64,000 bases of DNA from JAEUMD01 sp050250815 (GCA_050250815.1 JBFWNY010000008.1:56220-120219), one strand, 5' to 3'; shown: positions 43,051-52,289, numbered from the stretch's first letter. Notes: a model not told the origin generated them from the sequence alone. Numbers and translations are program-made.

Positions 43051-43826
43051 CGCTCGCGGCGCGCGATCTATCGGTGGAACTGGGCGGCCGAACCGTTCTG
43101 TCGGGTGTCACGCTCACGCTGGAGGCCGCACAGGTCGTCGCCGTCGTCGGGCCGAACGGCGCGGGCAAGTCCACGATGCTGCGCGCACTGGCCGGGTTGG
43201 CCGTGCCGGCATCGGGCATCGTGACGCTCGGCGGTGAGGACATGGCAGCGATGTCGCCCGATGCGATCGCCCGCCGCATCGCGTATGTGCCTCAGTCGCG
43301 TACGCTCGGTTGGCCCGTCAGTGTCCGCGAGGTTGTGACCCTCGGCCGGTTGCCGCACGGCACCACCAGCCGTCGCGGGCGCAATGTCGCAGAGGACAAC
43401 GCAGCGATCGACGGCGCGCTTGCCCAAATGGACGTGCAGCATCTTGCCACACGGCCCGCCACCGATCTGTCGGGCGGCGAGCTAGCCCGCGTCCTTCTGG
43501 CGCGGGCGCTGGCACAAGATACTCCAATTGTTATTGCAGATGAGCCGACGGCGGGCCTCGACCTTGCCCATGTGCTCGAGCTCTTCGCGATATTCGCGCG
43601 TCTCGCAGCCGAGGGTCGCCTCGTCGTGGTCGCGCTGCACGATCTGTCGCTCGCGCTGCGATTTTGTCACCGGACCGCTTTTCTCGCGCAGGGTGAGTTG
43701 CTTGCCGCCGGGCGCTCCGAGGAGGTTATCACTGCGGAGCGCGTTTCGGGTGCGTTCGGCGTGACGGCGCGTATTGCGTCGTTAGACCACGTGCCGATTG
43801 TGTTGGCGGATCGATCCCTGACATGA
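43047..43826 (+). CDS. btuD: B12 ABC transporter ATP-binding protein (BtuD)
   Basis: A 259-residue ABC ATPase with Walker A GPNGAGKST at 35-43, signature LSGGE at 141-145 and Walker B IVIADE at 161-166, followed by the H-loop HDLSLALRF near 198-206. It starts inside the btuC stop (ATGA overlap). It powers the BtuC permease. The last member of the B12 uptake operon. Confidence 0.95.
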   Translation: MTLAARDLSVELGGRTVLSGVTLTLEAAQVVAVVGPNGAGKSTMLRALAGLAVPASGIVTLGGEDMAAMSPDAIARRIAYVPQSRTLGWPVSVREVVTLGRLPHGTTSRRGRNVAEDNAAIDGALAQMDVQHLATRPATDLSGGELARVLLARALAQDTPIVIADEPTAGLDLAHVLELFAIFARLAAEGRLVVVALHDLSLALRFCHRTAFLAQGELLAAGRSEEVITAERVSGAFGVTARIASLDHVPIVLADRSLT

Positions 43827-43960
43827 TCCTGCCCTGAGCCTGCCCGAGGTTGGTCATCAACACGGGCGCCGGCGGCGTTCAAGCGCCAGGCGTGATTTCG
43901 CGCCTTGGCCTGCGTCGTCGAAGGCAGGCGCTGTTGGCGGAGCGGCGGATTGGGGGCATT

Positions 43961-45055
43961 TTGCGGCTGTTCAAACGCGACCTGAAGTTCAACCTCGCAT
44001 TGCAGGGCGGCGGTGCGCACGGCGCCTTTACCTGGGGCGTGCTCGACCGCCTGCTGGACGAGGAGGGGGTCTCGTTGGGCTGGGTCTCGGCGACGAGTGC
44101 CGGCGCCGTCAATGCCGCAGCGCTCGCGGCTGGGCTTGCGACAGGTGGGCGCAAGGGAGCGCAGGAGCTGCTGCGCGAGGTCTGGAGCGCGGTCTATCGC
44201 GCGGGCGTGCCCGATCTGCTGCGGATGAACCCCTTCCTCTACAGCCTGACGCGCACGTCCGCGCTGTCGCAGGTGACGAGCCTGATGTCGCCCTACGAGT
44301 TCAATCCGCTGGGCATCGACCCGCTTCGCCGTCTGCTGACCCAGACGATCGACTTTAACGCGATCCGCGAGCGCTCACCCATCGAGCTGATGGTGGCTGC
44401 GACCGATGTCGCCTCGGGACGTGCGCGCTTCTTTCGCCGCCCCGAGCTGACGGTGGACAGCGTTCTCGCCTCGGCCTGCTTGCCGACGCTGCACCACGCT
44501 GTCCGTATCGATGGAGCGGCCTACTGGGACGGAGGCTTCTCCGCCAATCCCGATCTCGTCAATCTGGCCCGCGAGAGCCCCGTTGCCGATACGCTCATCG
44601 TGCAGATCACGCCGCAGGTGCGACGCGAGCTGCCGACCGGATCGCGCGAGATCAGCGGCCACATGAGTCGTCTGACGTTCAACGCGCCGCTACGGCGCGA
44701 CGTGGAGCTGATCGAGGCACTGCGTCAGGAGGCGCGCTCGTCGTGGCGCGCCGGGGCGCTCGCACGCAGGCTGTCACGCCACCGGTTCCATCTGATCGAG
44801 GCCGGCCGCTACACGGCGAGTCTCAGCGCGGAAAGCAAGCTGCGCGCGGACTGGGGTTTGTTCACCTACCTGCACGGCGCCGGCCGCACCGAGGCGCACA
44901 AATGGCTTGACCGGCATCGCAACGATGTCGGCCGGCGTGACACCGCCGAGCTTGCGGCGCGCTTCCTCGCGCCGATCGCGGATTTGGAGCACACTGCGCC
45001 GCAGGTGGCGTCGAGCGGTGCATTGCCCGCGCCGGCCATGACGGCGGCGCAGTAG
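43961..45055 (+). CDS. Patatin-like phospholipase
   Basis: A 364-residue lipid hydrolase. The oxyanion-hole motif GGGAHG lies near residue 17, the nucleophile region VSATSAGA near 43-50 (S-A-G variant of G-x-S-x-G), and the catalytic Asp in WDGGFSANP near 190. The protein is likely cytoplasmic, acting on phospholipids or acylglycerols. The TTG start at 43961 with GGGGG upstream is chosen over the longer frame to 43850; the true start is uncertain. It follows btuD in the same direction but with no functional link evident. Confidence 0.88.
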   Translation: MRLFKRDLKFNLALQGGGAHGAFTWGVLDRLLDEEGVSLGWVSATSAGAVNAAALAAGLATGGRKGAQELLREVWSAVYRAGVPDLLRMNPFLYSLTRTSALSQVTSLMSPYEFNPLGIDPLRRLLTQTIDFNAIRERSPIELMVAATDVASGRARFFRRPELTVDSVLASACLPTLHHAVRIDGAAYWDGGFSANPDLVNLARESPVADTLIVQITPQVRRELPTGSREISGHMSRLTFNAPLRRDVELIEALRQEARSSWRAGALARRLSRHRFHLIEAGRYTASLSAESKLRADWGLFTYLHGAGRTEAHKWLDRHRNDVGRRDTAELAARFLAPIADLEHTAPQVASSGALPAPAMTAAQ

Positions 45056-45097
45056 CCTCTAGCGCACTTCGGCTGCGCGCATTCGAACCGAATGATC

Positions 45098-45886
45098 TCA
45101 GAGCGAGACGACCTTCGCATAGCCGTCCGCGATCGTTTCGTCGAGCACCCGACGGTAGGAGGCATAGTCCTCGTGTTGGGGCTCGATGTTGCCCAGACCA
45201 TCGGCGTCGATCTCGTCGCGCTTGAGATAGACGATCGGGCAGGAGACGGGCACCAGCATCGCGCCCTGTTTGTTGAGCGTGGTGATGAGCCCGCGCATCG
45301 CTCCCAGACGGTCGAGCTGCGATACGAGCACCATGCGCATCGCTCCCTTCGTGAGCGATACGAGGTGAATGAACATCGAGGACGCGGGAATGTAGAGGCG
45401 TCCGCGGTGCGAGTAGGTGGCGTCCGGGCGGCCGCTCTCCTCGAACAGCAGGCTAGGCCAGTGCGGGTCCCACACGATGTTCGTCTCGTAGGCGACGATG
45501 GTGTCGGGCAGCGAGAAGGCCGGGCGCAGCGTGAGATAGCGGCCGATGTAGTGGTCGACCGCGGCGCGCGTATAGGCGCCCATGTAGACAGGCGCGACGA
45601 GCCCGCCCGCGCCCTGCAGGTCCATTGGCTCCTGCGCCTGGGTCGCAGCGTGTCCGCTCTGCGACCACCCCGGTCGCAACGCCTCGAAATTGAGCCCCAG
45701 AACCATGCAGACGTCGAACAGGGTCTGGTCGCGCACCGAGCGCCCGCCGAGCAGGTTCTGGATCGTCTTCTCGTGGCAGTCGGCGGCGTCGGCAAGCTCT
45801 GCCTGCGTCAGCTTTTTCTCGATCATGGCCTTGCGGATCGCGCCCAGGGCGGCGTCGCGGTCGCCTGTGGAACGGCGTTGAGGCAT
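45098..45886 (-). CDS. XRE-family transcriptional regulator with C-terminal effector-like domain
   Basis: A 262-residue protein. Residues 12-65 form a helix-turn-helix domain (KLTQAELADAADCHEKTIQN) of the XRE type. The remaining 190 residues form an independent beta-rich domain with blocks such as YMGAYTRAAVDHYIGRYLTL and IPASSMFIHLVSLTKGAMRM, which I do not match to a named family. It probably senses a signal and regulates genes elsewhere. Convergent with the patatin gene. Confidence 0.8.
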   Translation of the reverse strand: MPQRRSTGDRDAALGAIRKAMIEKKLTQAELADAADCHEKTIQNLLGGRSVRDQTLFDVCMVLGLNFEALRPGWSQSGHAATQAQEPMDLQGAGGLVAPVYMGAYTRAAVDHYIGRYLTLRPAFSLPDTIVAYETNIVWDPHWPSLLFEESGRPDATYSHRGRLYIPASSMFIHLVSLTKGAMRMVLVSQLDRLGAMRGLITTLNKQGAMLVPVSCPIVYLKRDEIDADGLGNIEPQHEDYASYRRVLDETIADGYAKVVSL

Positions 45887-46089
45887 GTCGGATTCCGTCT
45901 TGCTTGAGCGGCTGAGCCAAGTGACGCGCAGGCCTGATCGGCCTGCCGCTGAACTTGCCGGAACTTATCGGCTTTTGCCGCTCCTGCGCAATGACGGGGC
46001 GCGCCGGCAGCCAATCCGGGCATGCGATCGTGGTCGCATCCTTAACGGGCCGCCTCTTTCGCAGGCTCCTTCGGCCCGGAAAACGCGAA

Positions 46090-46118
46090 CGGGCGGTGGC
46101 ACGTCCTGCCACCGCCCG
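46090..46118 (-). terminator. Terminator after rlpA
   Basis: A perfect 12-base stem, CGGGCGGTGGCA and TGCCACCGCCCG, with a 5-base loop, lying 28 bases after the rlpA stop on the minus strand and followed by TTCGCGTTTT. Confidence 0.75.
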
Positions 46119-46145
46119 CTGCATTGGTCGCGAATTGCGACGCGC

Positions 46146-46718
46146 TTACTTGCCGATGACGGCGACGTTCACGGGAGCGACGCCGGCGTTGATCATGCCG
46201 ATGGCACCGGCCGCGGCACGCGACAGATCGATGACGCGACCTTTGATAAAGGGGCCGCGGTCGTTGATCGTCACGACGACGGAGCGGCCGTTGCGCGCGT
46301 TCGTCACGCGCACCTTGGTGCCGAACGGCAGCGTCTTGTGCGCGGCGGTCATGGCGTTCGGGTTGAACCAGCCGCCGGAGGCCACCTTCTGCGGCTGCCA
46401 GTAGTAGGACGCCATGCCCGAAGTGCCGCCGCTGTAGCCGCCGCTGTACGAACTGCCCGACGACTTCGACTTGTACGCCTTCTTGGGCTTCACGTAGCTG
46501 TAGTCGTCGCCGAGGCTGGCGGTCTTGTAGGAGGACTTGTGGCTCTTCTTGGAGGCCTTGTAGGTAGCCTTCTTGGCCTTCGCATATGTGGGGGCCGCCT
46601 TCGCGGGAGCGCCGCAGGCCACGTATCCGCCCATGCACGCCCAGTGCGTGGCGGCCGAGGCCGGGTTAGCAAGACCAAACGCAGCCAGGGCGGCCGCGGC
46701 CAAGAGCGTAATGCGCAT
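46146..46718 (-). CDS. rlpA: RlpA-family septal ring lytic transglycosylase
   Basis: A 190-residue exported protein. A signal peptide (about 1-22, ending PASAA) precedes a Lys/Ser/Tyr-rich linker of about 75 residues and the double-psi beta-barrel domain. That domain shows the RlpA landmarks MASYYW, GGWFNPNAMTAAHKTLPFGT, VTINDRGPFIKGRVIDLS and AIGMINAGVAPV. RlpA proteins cleave glycan strands lacking peptides and act near the septum or in daughter-cell separation. The C-terminal SPOR domain is absent. The ATG at 46718 follows GGAG. Confidence 0.88.
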   Translation of the reverse strand: MRITLLAAAALAAFGLANPASAATHWACMGGYVACGAPAKAAPTYAKAKKATYKASKKSHKSSYKTASLGDDYSYVKPKKAYKSKSSGSSYSGGYSGGTSGMASYYWQPQKVASGGWFNPNAMTAAHKTLPFGTKVRVTNARNGRSVVVTINDRGPFIKGRVIDLSRAAAGAIGMINAGVAPVNVAVIGK

Positions 46719-47127
46719 GATGCACTCCATCGTCACGCGGCGGACTGGCTGTTGCGATGCACAAATCAACCGCGCCGCCGAGGCCGTTCAAGTACCCCGC
46801 GCGACGTGAAACTGTGATTGTGTAACGGGCGGGCAACCTGCCGGTCGGCGGTTCCCGAAAACGCCCCTTGAAATCGCCTCAGCAGAACCCCAGAACTTGT
46901 TCAGCCGCCGATGATAATTCACAGATCCATTCTGGTGGGCCGGACCTGAGCATCGCGCCTGGGCAGGGTCAACGCACGACTGTGACGCAACTTGTCATAG
47001 AATTCACGCAAGTACTGATTTTGCTGACGAAAATTTGCGATATATTCAGCCGGACGCGACGGCGGGTCGCACGACAGCGGACCCGCCTGTCACCGCCTCT
47101 GCTGCAATGCGGCAAAAGCGTGTCGGT
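46719..47127. other. Region upstream of rlpA; no gene recognised
   Basis: About 410 bases, AT-richer around 46970-47050 (TTTTGCTGACGAAAATTTGCGATATATTC) and probably carrying promoters. A minus-strand candidate -35 element TTGACC occurs near 46970. No coding frame is convincing. Confidence 0.35.
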
Positions 47128-47147
47128 CGGGCCTGCCGACAGGCCCG
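47128..47147 (-). terminator. Hairpin downstream of the DUF2892 gene
   Basis: CGGGCCTG, loop CCGA/TCGG, CAGGCCCG, nine bases after the stop on the minus strand, with TTTT further on. It fits a terminator for the small membrane protein gene. Confidence 0.55.
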
Positions 47148-47156
47148 TGGCTGCCC

Positions 47157-47360
47157 TCAGGGGAAGGCACATCCAGGCGTCAGGCCAACCGCCCTCAGGA
47201 TACGGGCGAGGGGGCAGAATCCGGTGAAAGCAGCTTGCAGCAGGTTGACGCCGACAAAGGCGGGAACGGCCAGCCAGTACGGGTGCACGAAGTAGCCGAG
47301 CGCAACGCCGATCAGGACGACGATGCCAGCAAAGGCCATTACGACGCGGTCGATGTTCAT
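47157..47360 (-). CDS. DUF2892-family small membrane protein
   Basis: A 67-residue protein with MNIDRVVMAFAGIVVLIGVAL (first helix) and PYWLAVPAFVGVNLLQAAFTGFCPLARI (second helix), the GFCPL motif being the DUF2892 signature. The family is found beside rhodanese domains; here the protein stands alone. GAGGAACCCC precedes the ATG at 47360. A hairpin follows. Function unknown; inner membrane. Confidence 0.85.
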   Translation of the reverse strand: MNIDRVVMAFAGIVVLIGVALGYFVHPYWLAVPAFVGVNLLQAAFTGFCPLARILRAVGLTPGCAFP

Positions 47361-47619
47361 TGGGGTTCCTCCTCGCTGATTTTGGGTCCGGTCCGAGCCG
47401 GACGTGCGGGTGACGCTGTTGCGGCTACCGCTGGGCATCGCCGTTCGAATTGCCACGGCGCCTACGCGGTTGTATGCGACTTCCGTCACGCTGGCATCGA
47501 ACAGGGCCTTTCGCCGGGAATGATGCCTGTCCGGCTTGAAGCGGTCTACGCTGACGAAGGCGTGGCATCTGGAGTGTCACAGCGTGGTCGGCGCGTCATC
47601 TCCCACGAGCGGATCGCCA

Positions 47620-48948
47620 ATGACGGTGCCGGCACCCACATTCGCGCAAGCCATTCGCCAATGGACGCGCATCGGGCTGCTGTCGTTCGGTGGCCCGGCC
47701 GCGCAGATCGCGCTCATGCATCGCGTGTTGGTCGAGGAGAAGCGTTGGCTCGACGAGCCGCGGTTCCTGTCGGCTCTCAACTTCTGCATGCTGCTGCCAG
47801 GCCCCGAAGCAATGCAGCTCGCGACCTACGCCGGCTGGCGGCTGCATGGCCTGGCCGGTGGACTGGCGGCCGGCCTGCTGTTCGTGGTGCCCGGTGCTCT
47901 CGTGATGCTGGCGCTGACGATACTCTATGCGCTCTACGGCGCCGTGCCGCTGGTGACTGCGATCTTCGTTGGCATCAAGGCCGCGGTACTCGCCATCGTT
48001 GTCGAGGCGCTGCTGAGGGTCGCGCGCAAGGCGCTCAAGGGGTCCCGTGATTGGGCCATCGCCGCGGCGGCCTTCATCGGCATCTTCGCGCTGGGTGTGC
48101 CGTTTCCCATCATCGTGGTGGCAGCAGGGCTCGCCGGGTATCTGGGTGCGCGCCTCATGGATGCGCAGGCCATGCCGCAATCAACGGTCGCCGTCGCCGC
48201 CGCGACCGCACGTGCGCCGACGCTCGGCGGCACCCTAGGTACCGCGCTCGCGTGGCTGGCGGTCTGGTGGCTGCCCATCGGCGCATTGGCATTGGTACTT
48301 GGTCCGCAGCACGTTCTGGTGGAGATCGGTTGGTTCTTCTCGAAGCTCGCGGTCGTAACGTTTGGCGGCGCCTACGCCGTGCTCGCCTACATGGCACAGG
48401 AAGTCGTGTCGGCTTACCGCTGGCTGTCGCCGGGCGAGATGCTCGACGCGCTGGGTCTTGCGGAGACCACACCGGGTCCTCTCATCCTGGTGACGGAGTT
48501 CGTTGGCGGACTGGCGGCCGGCCGGGACGGCGGAGGGCTATCGCTCGGTATGCTGGCGGCCGGTGCGCTGGTGACGCTGTGGGTGACGTTCGTGCCGTGC
48601 TTCCTTTGGATCTTCGTCGGCGCGCCCTATGTCGAGCGCATCAACGATGCGCCTCGCCTGCGCTCTGCGCTGCGCGGCGTCACCGCAGCCGTCGTCGGTG
48701 TCATCCTAAACCTCAGCGTCTGGTTCGCGATCCACGTCCTGTTTGCGCGCGTCGCGAGCTGGAAGCTTGGCTGGCTGGCGCTACCGCTGCCGGAGCTGGC
48801 GAGCCTCGTACCGCTGGCTGCCGTGCTGACGGTCGTCGCAATGGTATTGATATTCGTGCTGCACCGGGGCGTGGCCACGACCTTGGCGATCTGCGCCGGG
48901 CTCGCGTGGCTCGCTTCATGGGCCGGGCTTTCAGGCGGTGTCGCGTGA
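47620..48948 (+). CDS. chrA: Chromate transporter ChrA
   Basis: A 442-residue long-form chromate transporter with two homologous halves. Half one has the SFGGPAAQI block (about residue 22) and LPGPEAMQL (about 60); half two has FGGAYAVLAYM (about 248) and the TPGPLILVTEF block (about 289). About twelve helices. It expels chromate from the cytoplasm. No chrB or regulator is adjacent. The ATG at 47620 gives the family length; the frame is open to 47536. Confidence 0.92.
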   Translation: MTVPAPTFAQAIRQWTRIGLLSFGGPAAQIALMHRVLVEEKRWLDEPRFLSALNFCMLLPGPEAMQLATYAGWRLHGLAGGLAAGLLFVVPGALVMLALTILYALYGAVPLVTAIFVGIKAAVLAIVVEALLRVARKALKGSRDWAIAAAAFIGIFALGVPFPIIVVAAGLAGYLGARLMDAQAMPQSTVAVAAATARAPTLGGTLGTALAWLAVWWLPIGALALVLGPQHVLVEIGWFFSKLAVVTFGGAYAVLAYMAQEVVSAYRWLSPGEMLDALGLAETTPGPLILVTEFVGGLAAGRDGGGLSLGMLAAGALVTLWVTFVPCFLWIFVGAPYVERINDAPRLRSALRGVTAAVVGVILNLSVWFAIHVLFARVASWKLGWLALPLPELASLVPLAAVLTVVAMVLIFVLHRGVATTLAICAGLAWLASWAGLSGGVA

Positions 48949-48964
48949 ACGTCGCGCATCCTGG

Positions 48965-49936
48965 TCAGAGCCAGCCTTTGCGACGGAAATAGAGGTAGGG
49001 TACCAGGGCCGCCACCAGCATCAGCAGCAGCGCCCAAGGGTATCCGAGCAGCCATTCGAGTTCGGGCATGTGACGGAAGTTCATGCCGTAGATCGACGCG
49101 ACGAGCGTCGGCGGCATCAGCATTACAGCCATGACCGAGAACAGCTTGATGATCTGGTTCTGCTCGATCGAGATGATGCCGAGCACGGCGTCGAGCAGAA
49201 AGTTGATGCGGGCGTTGAGGAACTTCAGGTGCTCGTTGAGTGAGCGGATGTCGCGCTGGACCGATTTGACGCGTTGCAGGTCACGGGCCGGATCGCCGCG
49301 CGTCTTCATCGCCTCGATGAGGAAGATGAGCAGGCGCTCAAGCGAGTTGGTGCTCTCCTCCGCGCGTGACGTGGTCTCGCCGAGCCGGCCGATGGTTCTG
49401 AGCGATACGTCGAGTCGCCGCTGGCGCGTCTGCTGACCGCCCTTTATCTCGAACACCTGGGTTGCCAGCCGATTGACCTCGTCCTGCACGCGCTCGATGA
49501 GGTCGGCAGTGCGCTGTATGAGGCTTTCGAGCAGGCCGATCATGACTTCCGCGCCGTATTTGGCGGGCGCGTCACCCTTGTCGACACGCTGAAGGAAGAG
49601 CGGGAAGGCTTTGGGCTCCGCATAACGGACGGTGACAAGGTTATTGCCGTGCAGGATGAAGGTCACCGCCGAGAACTGCGGTGCGCTGCCCTCGATGTTG
49701 TGCGCGACCATGGCGGTCATGACGTAGGCGCCGCCTTCCATGTAGAGGCGGTTGGAGGCCTCGATCTCGCGCATCTCGGCGCGCGTGGGCACCGGGATCG
49801 AGAGTGCCGTCTCGACGGCGAGGTCTTCCTCCGCGGACGGGTGCAGCAGGTCGATCCAGCGTGGGCCGTTACCGGCGGTCAATGGCCCGGGTGCGGGTTC
49901 GAGCCGTCCGTCGGCGATCCGGTAGATCGTCAGCAT
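48965..49936 (-). CDS. corA: CorA-family magnesium/cobalt transporter
   Basis: A 323-residue divalent-cation channel. The cytoplasmic N-terminal domain with long coiled helices is followed by two C-terminal membrane helices, and the selectivity motif YGMN lies at about 283-286, followed by the periplasmic loop FRHMPELEW. The start at 49936 (MLTIYRI) is chosen; seven residues could be added at 49957. It converges on chrA (16 bases between stops). It imports magnesium, possibly also cobalt; some relatives export zinc. Confidence 0.93.
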   Translation of the reverse strand: MLTIYRIADGRLEPAPGPLTAGNGPRWIDLLHPSAEEDLAVETALSIPVPTRAEMREIEASNRLYMEGGAYVMTAMVAHNIEGSAPQFSAVTFILHGNNLVTVRYAEPKAFPLFLQRVDKGDAPAKYGAEVMIGLLESLIQRTADLIERVQDEVNRLATQVFEIKGGQQTRQRRLDVSLRTIGRLGETTSRAEESTNSLERLLIFLIEAMKTRGDPARDLQRVKSVQRDIRSLNEHLKFLNARINFLLDAVLGIISIEQNQIIKLFSVMAVMLMPPTLVASIYGMNFRHMPELEWLLGYPWALLLMLVAALVPYLYFRRKGWL

Positions 49937-50054
49937 GTGGCGAAGGCTCCATTGCATTCGGGCGCGGGCGCCTTACCTGCTACAATACCGCGACGGCCGG
50001 CGCCAAGCAGGATGCCGCCGCGGGATGACGCTGCGACGTCACGAGGAGGGTGTT

Positions 50055-50378
50055 ATGAATTGGACGAAGATGCTCGCCGGTGCCGCCGCCGTGATTGCGG
50101 GAACATCGGCGCTCTGCTGTCTGGGTAGCACGACGGCCTACGCGATCAATTGCGACGGTCCCTACCAGATCACGTCAGCGGGTCGCATTGCCACGCCCTA
50201 CTGCGAGGACAACTACCTGGCGCGTGTGGCGCGCGAGTACGGCAGCCGGGTGTCGAATGCGGAAATCCGCAACAACCCGAACCGGAAAGCCGAGACTTGC
50301 CTGTTCATGGGCCACGACACGCGCGTCAGCCACATCTGCGATTCGTACCGCAATAGCGTCGGCTCGCCGCGCTACTGA
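50055..50378 (+). CDS. Hypothetical exported protein
   Basis: A 107-residue protein with a signal peptide (about 1-31, including LAGAAAVIAGTSALCCLG) and a mature region containing six Cys residues in all (INCDGPYQ, PYCEDNYL, TCLFMGHD, ICDSY), probably disulfide-bonded. No family recognised. GGAGGG lies eight bases before the ATG. Periplasmic or secreted. It ends 36 bases before the convergent bactofilin gene. Confidence 0.7.
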   Translation: MNWTKMLAGAAAVIAGTSALCCLGSTTAYAINCDGPYQITSAGRIATPYCEDNYLARVAREYGSRVSNAEIRNNPNRKAETCLFMGHDTRVSHICDSYRNSVGSPRY

Positions 50379-50414
50379 GGCGCGGCGCGCGAAGGACGGG
50401 GCGCTCGACCGTCG

Positions 50415-50975
50415 TCAGTTCGTCGAGGGCGCCGCTGTATCCAGGTTGGGCTTTATTTCCGCATCGTCCCTGGCGCGGCGCACACGGCCGTCGAAATGCG
50501 CGCCCTCGGCGATGGTCAGTGTCTTGTGCACCACGTCGCCATCGACCCTTGAGGTGGGCAGCAACGAGACGCTGGCGCCGCGGATGGCCCCCTCGACCCG
50601 GCCCCGAACCTCGATCGTATCGGCGGAGACGGTGCCTGTGACGCTACCGGTTTCGCCGATTACGATCTCTCGGCCCGAGAGATCGCCGCGGATCTGGCCG
50701 TCGACCTGCAGCCGGCTCTCACAGGTGATGATGATCTTGTCGCCGGCAATATGCAGGTCCTGGCCGATAATCGAACTGCCCGCAGGCGGCGAGGAACGCG
50801 ATGGCGTTGCGACGGGAGTTGGCCGCTGCGGCGGCGGATTACCGCCCATCATCGCCGGCGCGCCGCCACTGGTGGGCGGAATGAAGCCCGTGGACGCCAT
50901 AGGGGCGGCGGCGGGTGCGGCGCGCTCGGGCTCCGCAGGCTTGGGGCTGTCGTTGGTTGAGCTGCGGCCGAACAC
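50415..50975 (-). CDS. Bactofilin
   Basis: A 186-residue cytoskeletal protein. A Pro/Ser/Ala-rich disordered N-terminus (about 1-65) precedes the bactofilin beta-helix with repeats such as DLHIAGDKIIITCESRLQVDG, RGDLSGREIVIGETGSVTG and VEGAIRGASVSLLPTSRVDG. It polymerises without nucleotide and organises cell-wall enzymes or stalk/polarity proteins in Alphaproteobacteria. The GTG start at 50975 with AGGAGG upstream is used; the frame is open much further upstream but overlaps another gene on the same strand. Confidence 0.9.
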   Translation of the reverse strand: MFGRSSTNDSPKPAEPERAAPAAAPMASTGFIPPTSGGAPAMMGGNPPPQRPTPVATPSRSSPPAGSSIIGQDLHIAGDKIIITCESRLQVDGQIRGDLSGREIVIGETGSVTGTVSADTIEVRGRVEGAIRGASVSLLPTSRVDGDVVHKTLTIAEGAHFDGRVRRARDDAEIKPNLDTAAPSTN

Positions 50976-51124
50976 GCTGGACCTCCTGAACGCATACTGA
51001 CGGACTGGGAAAGCTGAAGCTGACCCGGTCGAGGCGACCATGCCTTCTTGGCATTTCATTGTCGAGGCGGGCAGTTTGTCATGGTTGGCTGCGCGCCGGG
51101 TGGCGCGGCTGCCGCAGGGTGGAG

Positions 51125-51631
51125 CTAAGTGGTCGCGAGCCTGACATCGAAGGCGGGTGGCGTGCGCAGCGTCTGGTAGACGACGCAATACCGCTCGGTC
51201 AGCTTCAGCAGGTTGGCGCGCTGTTCGTCGGTAAGGTCGCCGTCCACCTCGAAGGTGAGGCGAATGTCGCGGAAGCCCACGGGAGCGGCCTTGTCCACCC
51301 CCAGCGTGCCGCGGAAGTCGAGATCTCCTTCGGCGCGGATTTTCGCTCCCCGGACGCTCAGCGACAGTGCGGTTGCAACCGCGTTGAGCGTTACGCCGGC
51401 GCACGCCACCAGCGCCTGGAGCAGCATGTCGCCCGAGCAGGCATGGATACCGCTGCCGCCGGTGGCCGGGTGCAGCCCCGCCTCGACGAGGGCCCGGCCG
51501 GTCGCAACCGAGCAGGTCACGTCCGAGCCCAGGTCGCCTTCGGCAGTAAGCGTTACCACGGCGCTGCCCGGGTCGTCGCGGTAGCGTCCCTTGAGTGGCG
51601 CCTGCATGGCTTTGAGTTTGTCGGCGTCCAT
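51125..51631 (-). CDS. OsmC-family peroxiredoxin-like protein
   Basis: A 168-residue OsmC/Ohr-superfamily protein. The two redox Cys positions are in LQALVACAGVTLN (about residue 76) and RYCVVYQTL (about residue 150). The N-terminus contains SDVTCSVATGRA, and the GIHACSGDMLLQA block is typical of this family. It reduces organic hydroperoxides. It follows, in the same direction, the 51719-52060 gene but a hairpin separates them. Confidence 0.88.
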   Translation of the reverse strand: MDADKLKAMQAPLKGRYRDDPGSAVVTLTAEGDLGSDVTCSVATGRALVEAGLHPATGGSGIHACSGDMLLQALVACAGVTLNAVATALSLSVRGAKIRAEGDLDFRGTLGVDKAAPVGFRDIRLTFEVDGDLTDEQRANLLKLTERYCVVYQTLRTPPAFDVRLATT

Positions 51632-51670
51632 AGGGGATCCACGAATGTCGGTCGGACTCTGGCGATAAGA

Positions 51671-51701
51671 CGAACCGCCGCTCTGGCGGAGCGGCGGTTC
51701 G
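51671..51701 (-). terminator. Terminator after the 51719-52060 gene
   Basis: CGAACCGCCGCT and AGCGGCGGTTCG (perfect 12-base stem, 7-base loop) starting 18 bases after the stop on the minus strand. It separates this gene from osmC. Confidence 0.7.
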
Positions 51702-51718
51702 CAGGAAGAGCGGCCGTC

Positions 51719-52060
51719 TCAGCGGTGGTAGGGCACCCAGAGGTCGACGAAGGGCGCGCGAACGCGGACGCCCGAATGATCGCGGCGCACGTAGGTGAAC
51801 GGCGCCTCGACTTCGACATGGCCCCTGCGCGTCCACACGCGGGTCGTCGGCGCATCGACGGCAACCGTGTCGCCGCGGCGCCGATAGTAACGGCGTCCCT
51901 CGCTATAGCGGTGTCCCGCCAGATGCACCGCGGTCTGCGCCCCGGCAGGGGCGGCGCCGACTACGGGATGAGCATTCGCCGCGGGTATGGCGGCCGCGGC
52001 CGTCAGGAGTGCCGCGCCGCAGGCAGCGGCGAACGCAGTGGAAAGCTTCTTCTCGATCAT
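51719..52060 (-). CDS. Hypothetical exported protein
   Basis: A 113-residue protein with a signal peptide (about 1-30, TAFAAACGAALLTAAAAIPA) and a basic, Arg/His/Tyr-rich mature region (HRYSEGRRYYRRRGDTVAV, then VRVRAPFVDLWVPYHR). GAGGGGACCAAG precedes the ATG at 52060. A strong terminator follows. No family recognised; likely periplasmic. Confidence 0.7.
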   Translation of the reverse strand: MIEKKLSTAFAAACGAALLTAAAAIPAANAHPVVGAAPAGAQTAVHLAGHRYSEGRRYYRRRGDTVAVDAPTTRVWTRRGHVEVEAPFTYVRRDHSGVRVRAPFVDLWVPYHR

Positions 52061-52227
52061 CTTGGTCCCCTCAATCTCTTTCGGATCGATCGGCTGGTCT
52101 CCGGGCACCGCCCGGTCGGGCGGTCCAAGAAAACCCGCGCCGGCTCATGCCCGGCACCTGGAGCGGATGCAAGCATCTTCGCTGCGGGGTGGCAAGCTGG
52201 CCTGGCTAAGACACTGTCGGTGCAATG

Positions 52228-52262
52228 AAAAGGACCGGCGGCGCTTTGTCGCCGGCCGGTCC
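52228..52262 (-). terminator. Terminator after the peptidoglycan-binding gene
   Basis: GGACCGGCCGGCG and CGCCGCCGGTCC arms (one bulge) followed on the minus strand by TTTTCAT. It starts about 28 bases after the gene's stop, a typical intrinsic terminator. Confidence 0.8.
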
Positions 52263-52289
52263 TCGTGTCGTAGTGCTCAAGGGCGGTAC

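Noticed and set aside
50976..51836. Long upstream frame of the bactofilin
   Set aside because: It overlaps OsmC in another frame and lacks protein character; AGGAGG with GTG at 50975 fits the family start.
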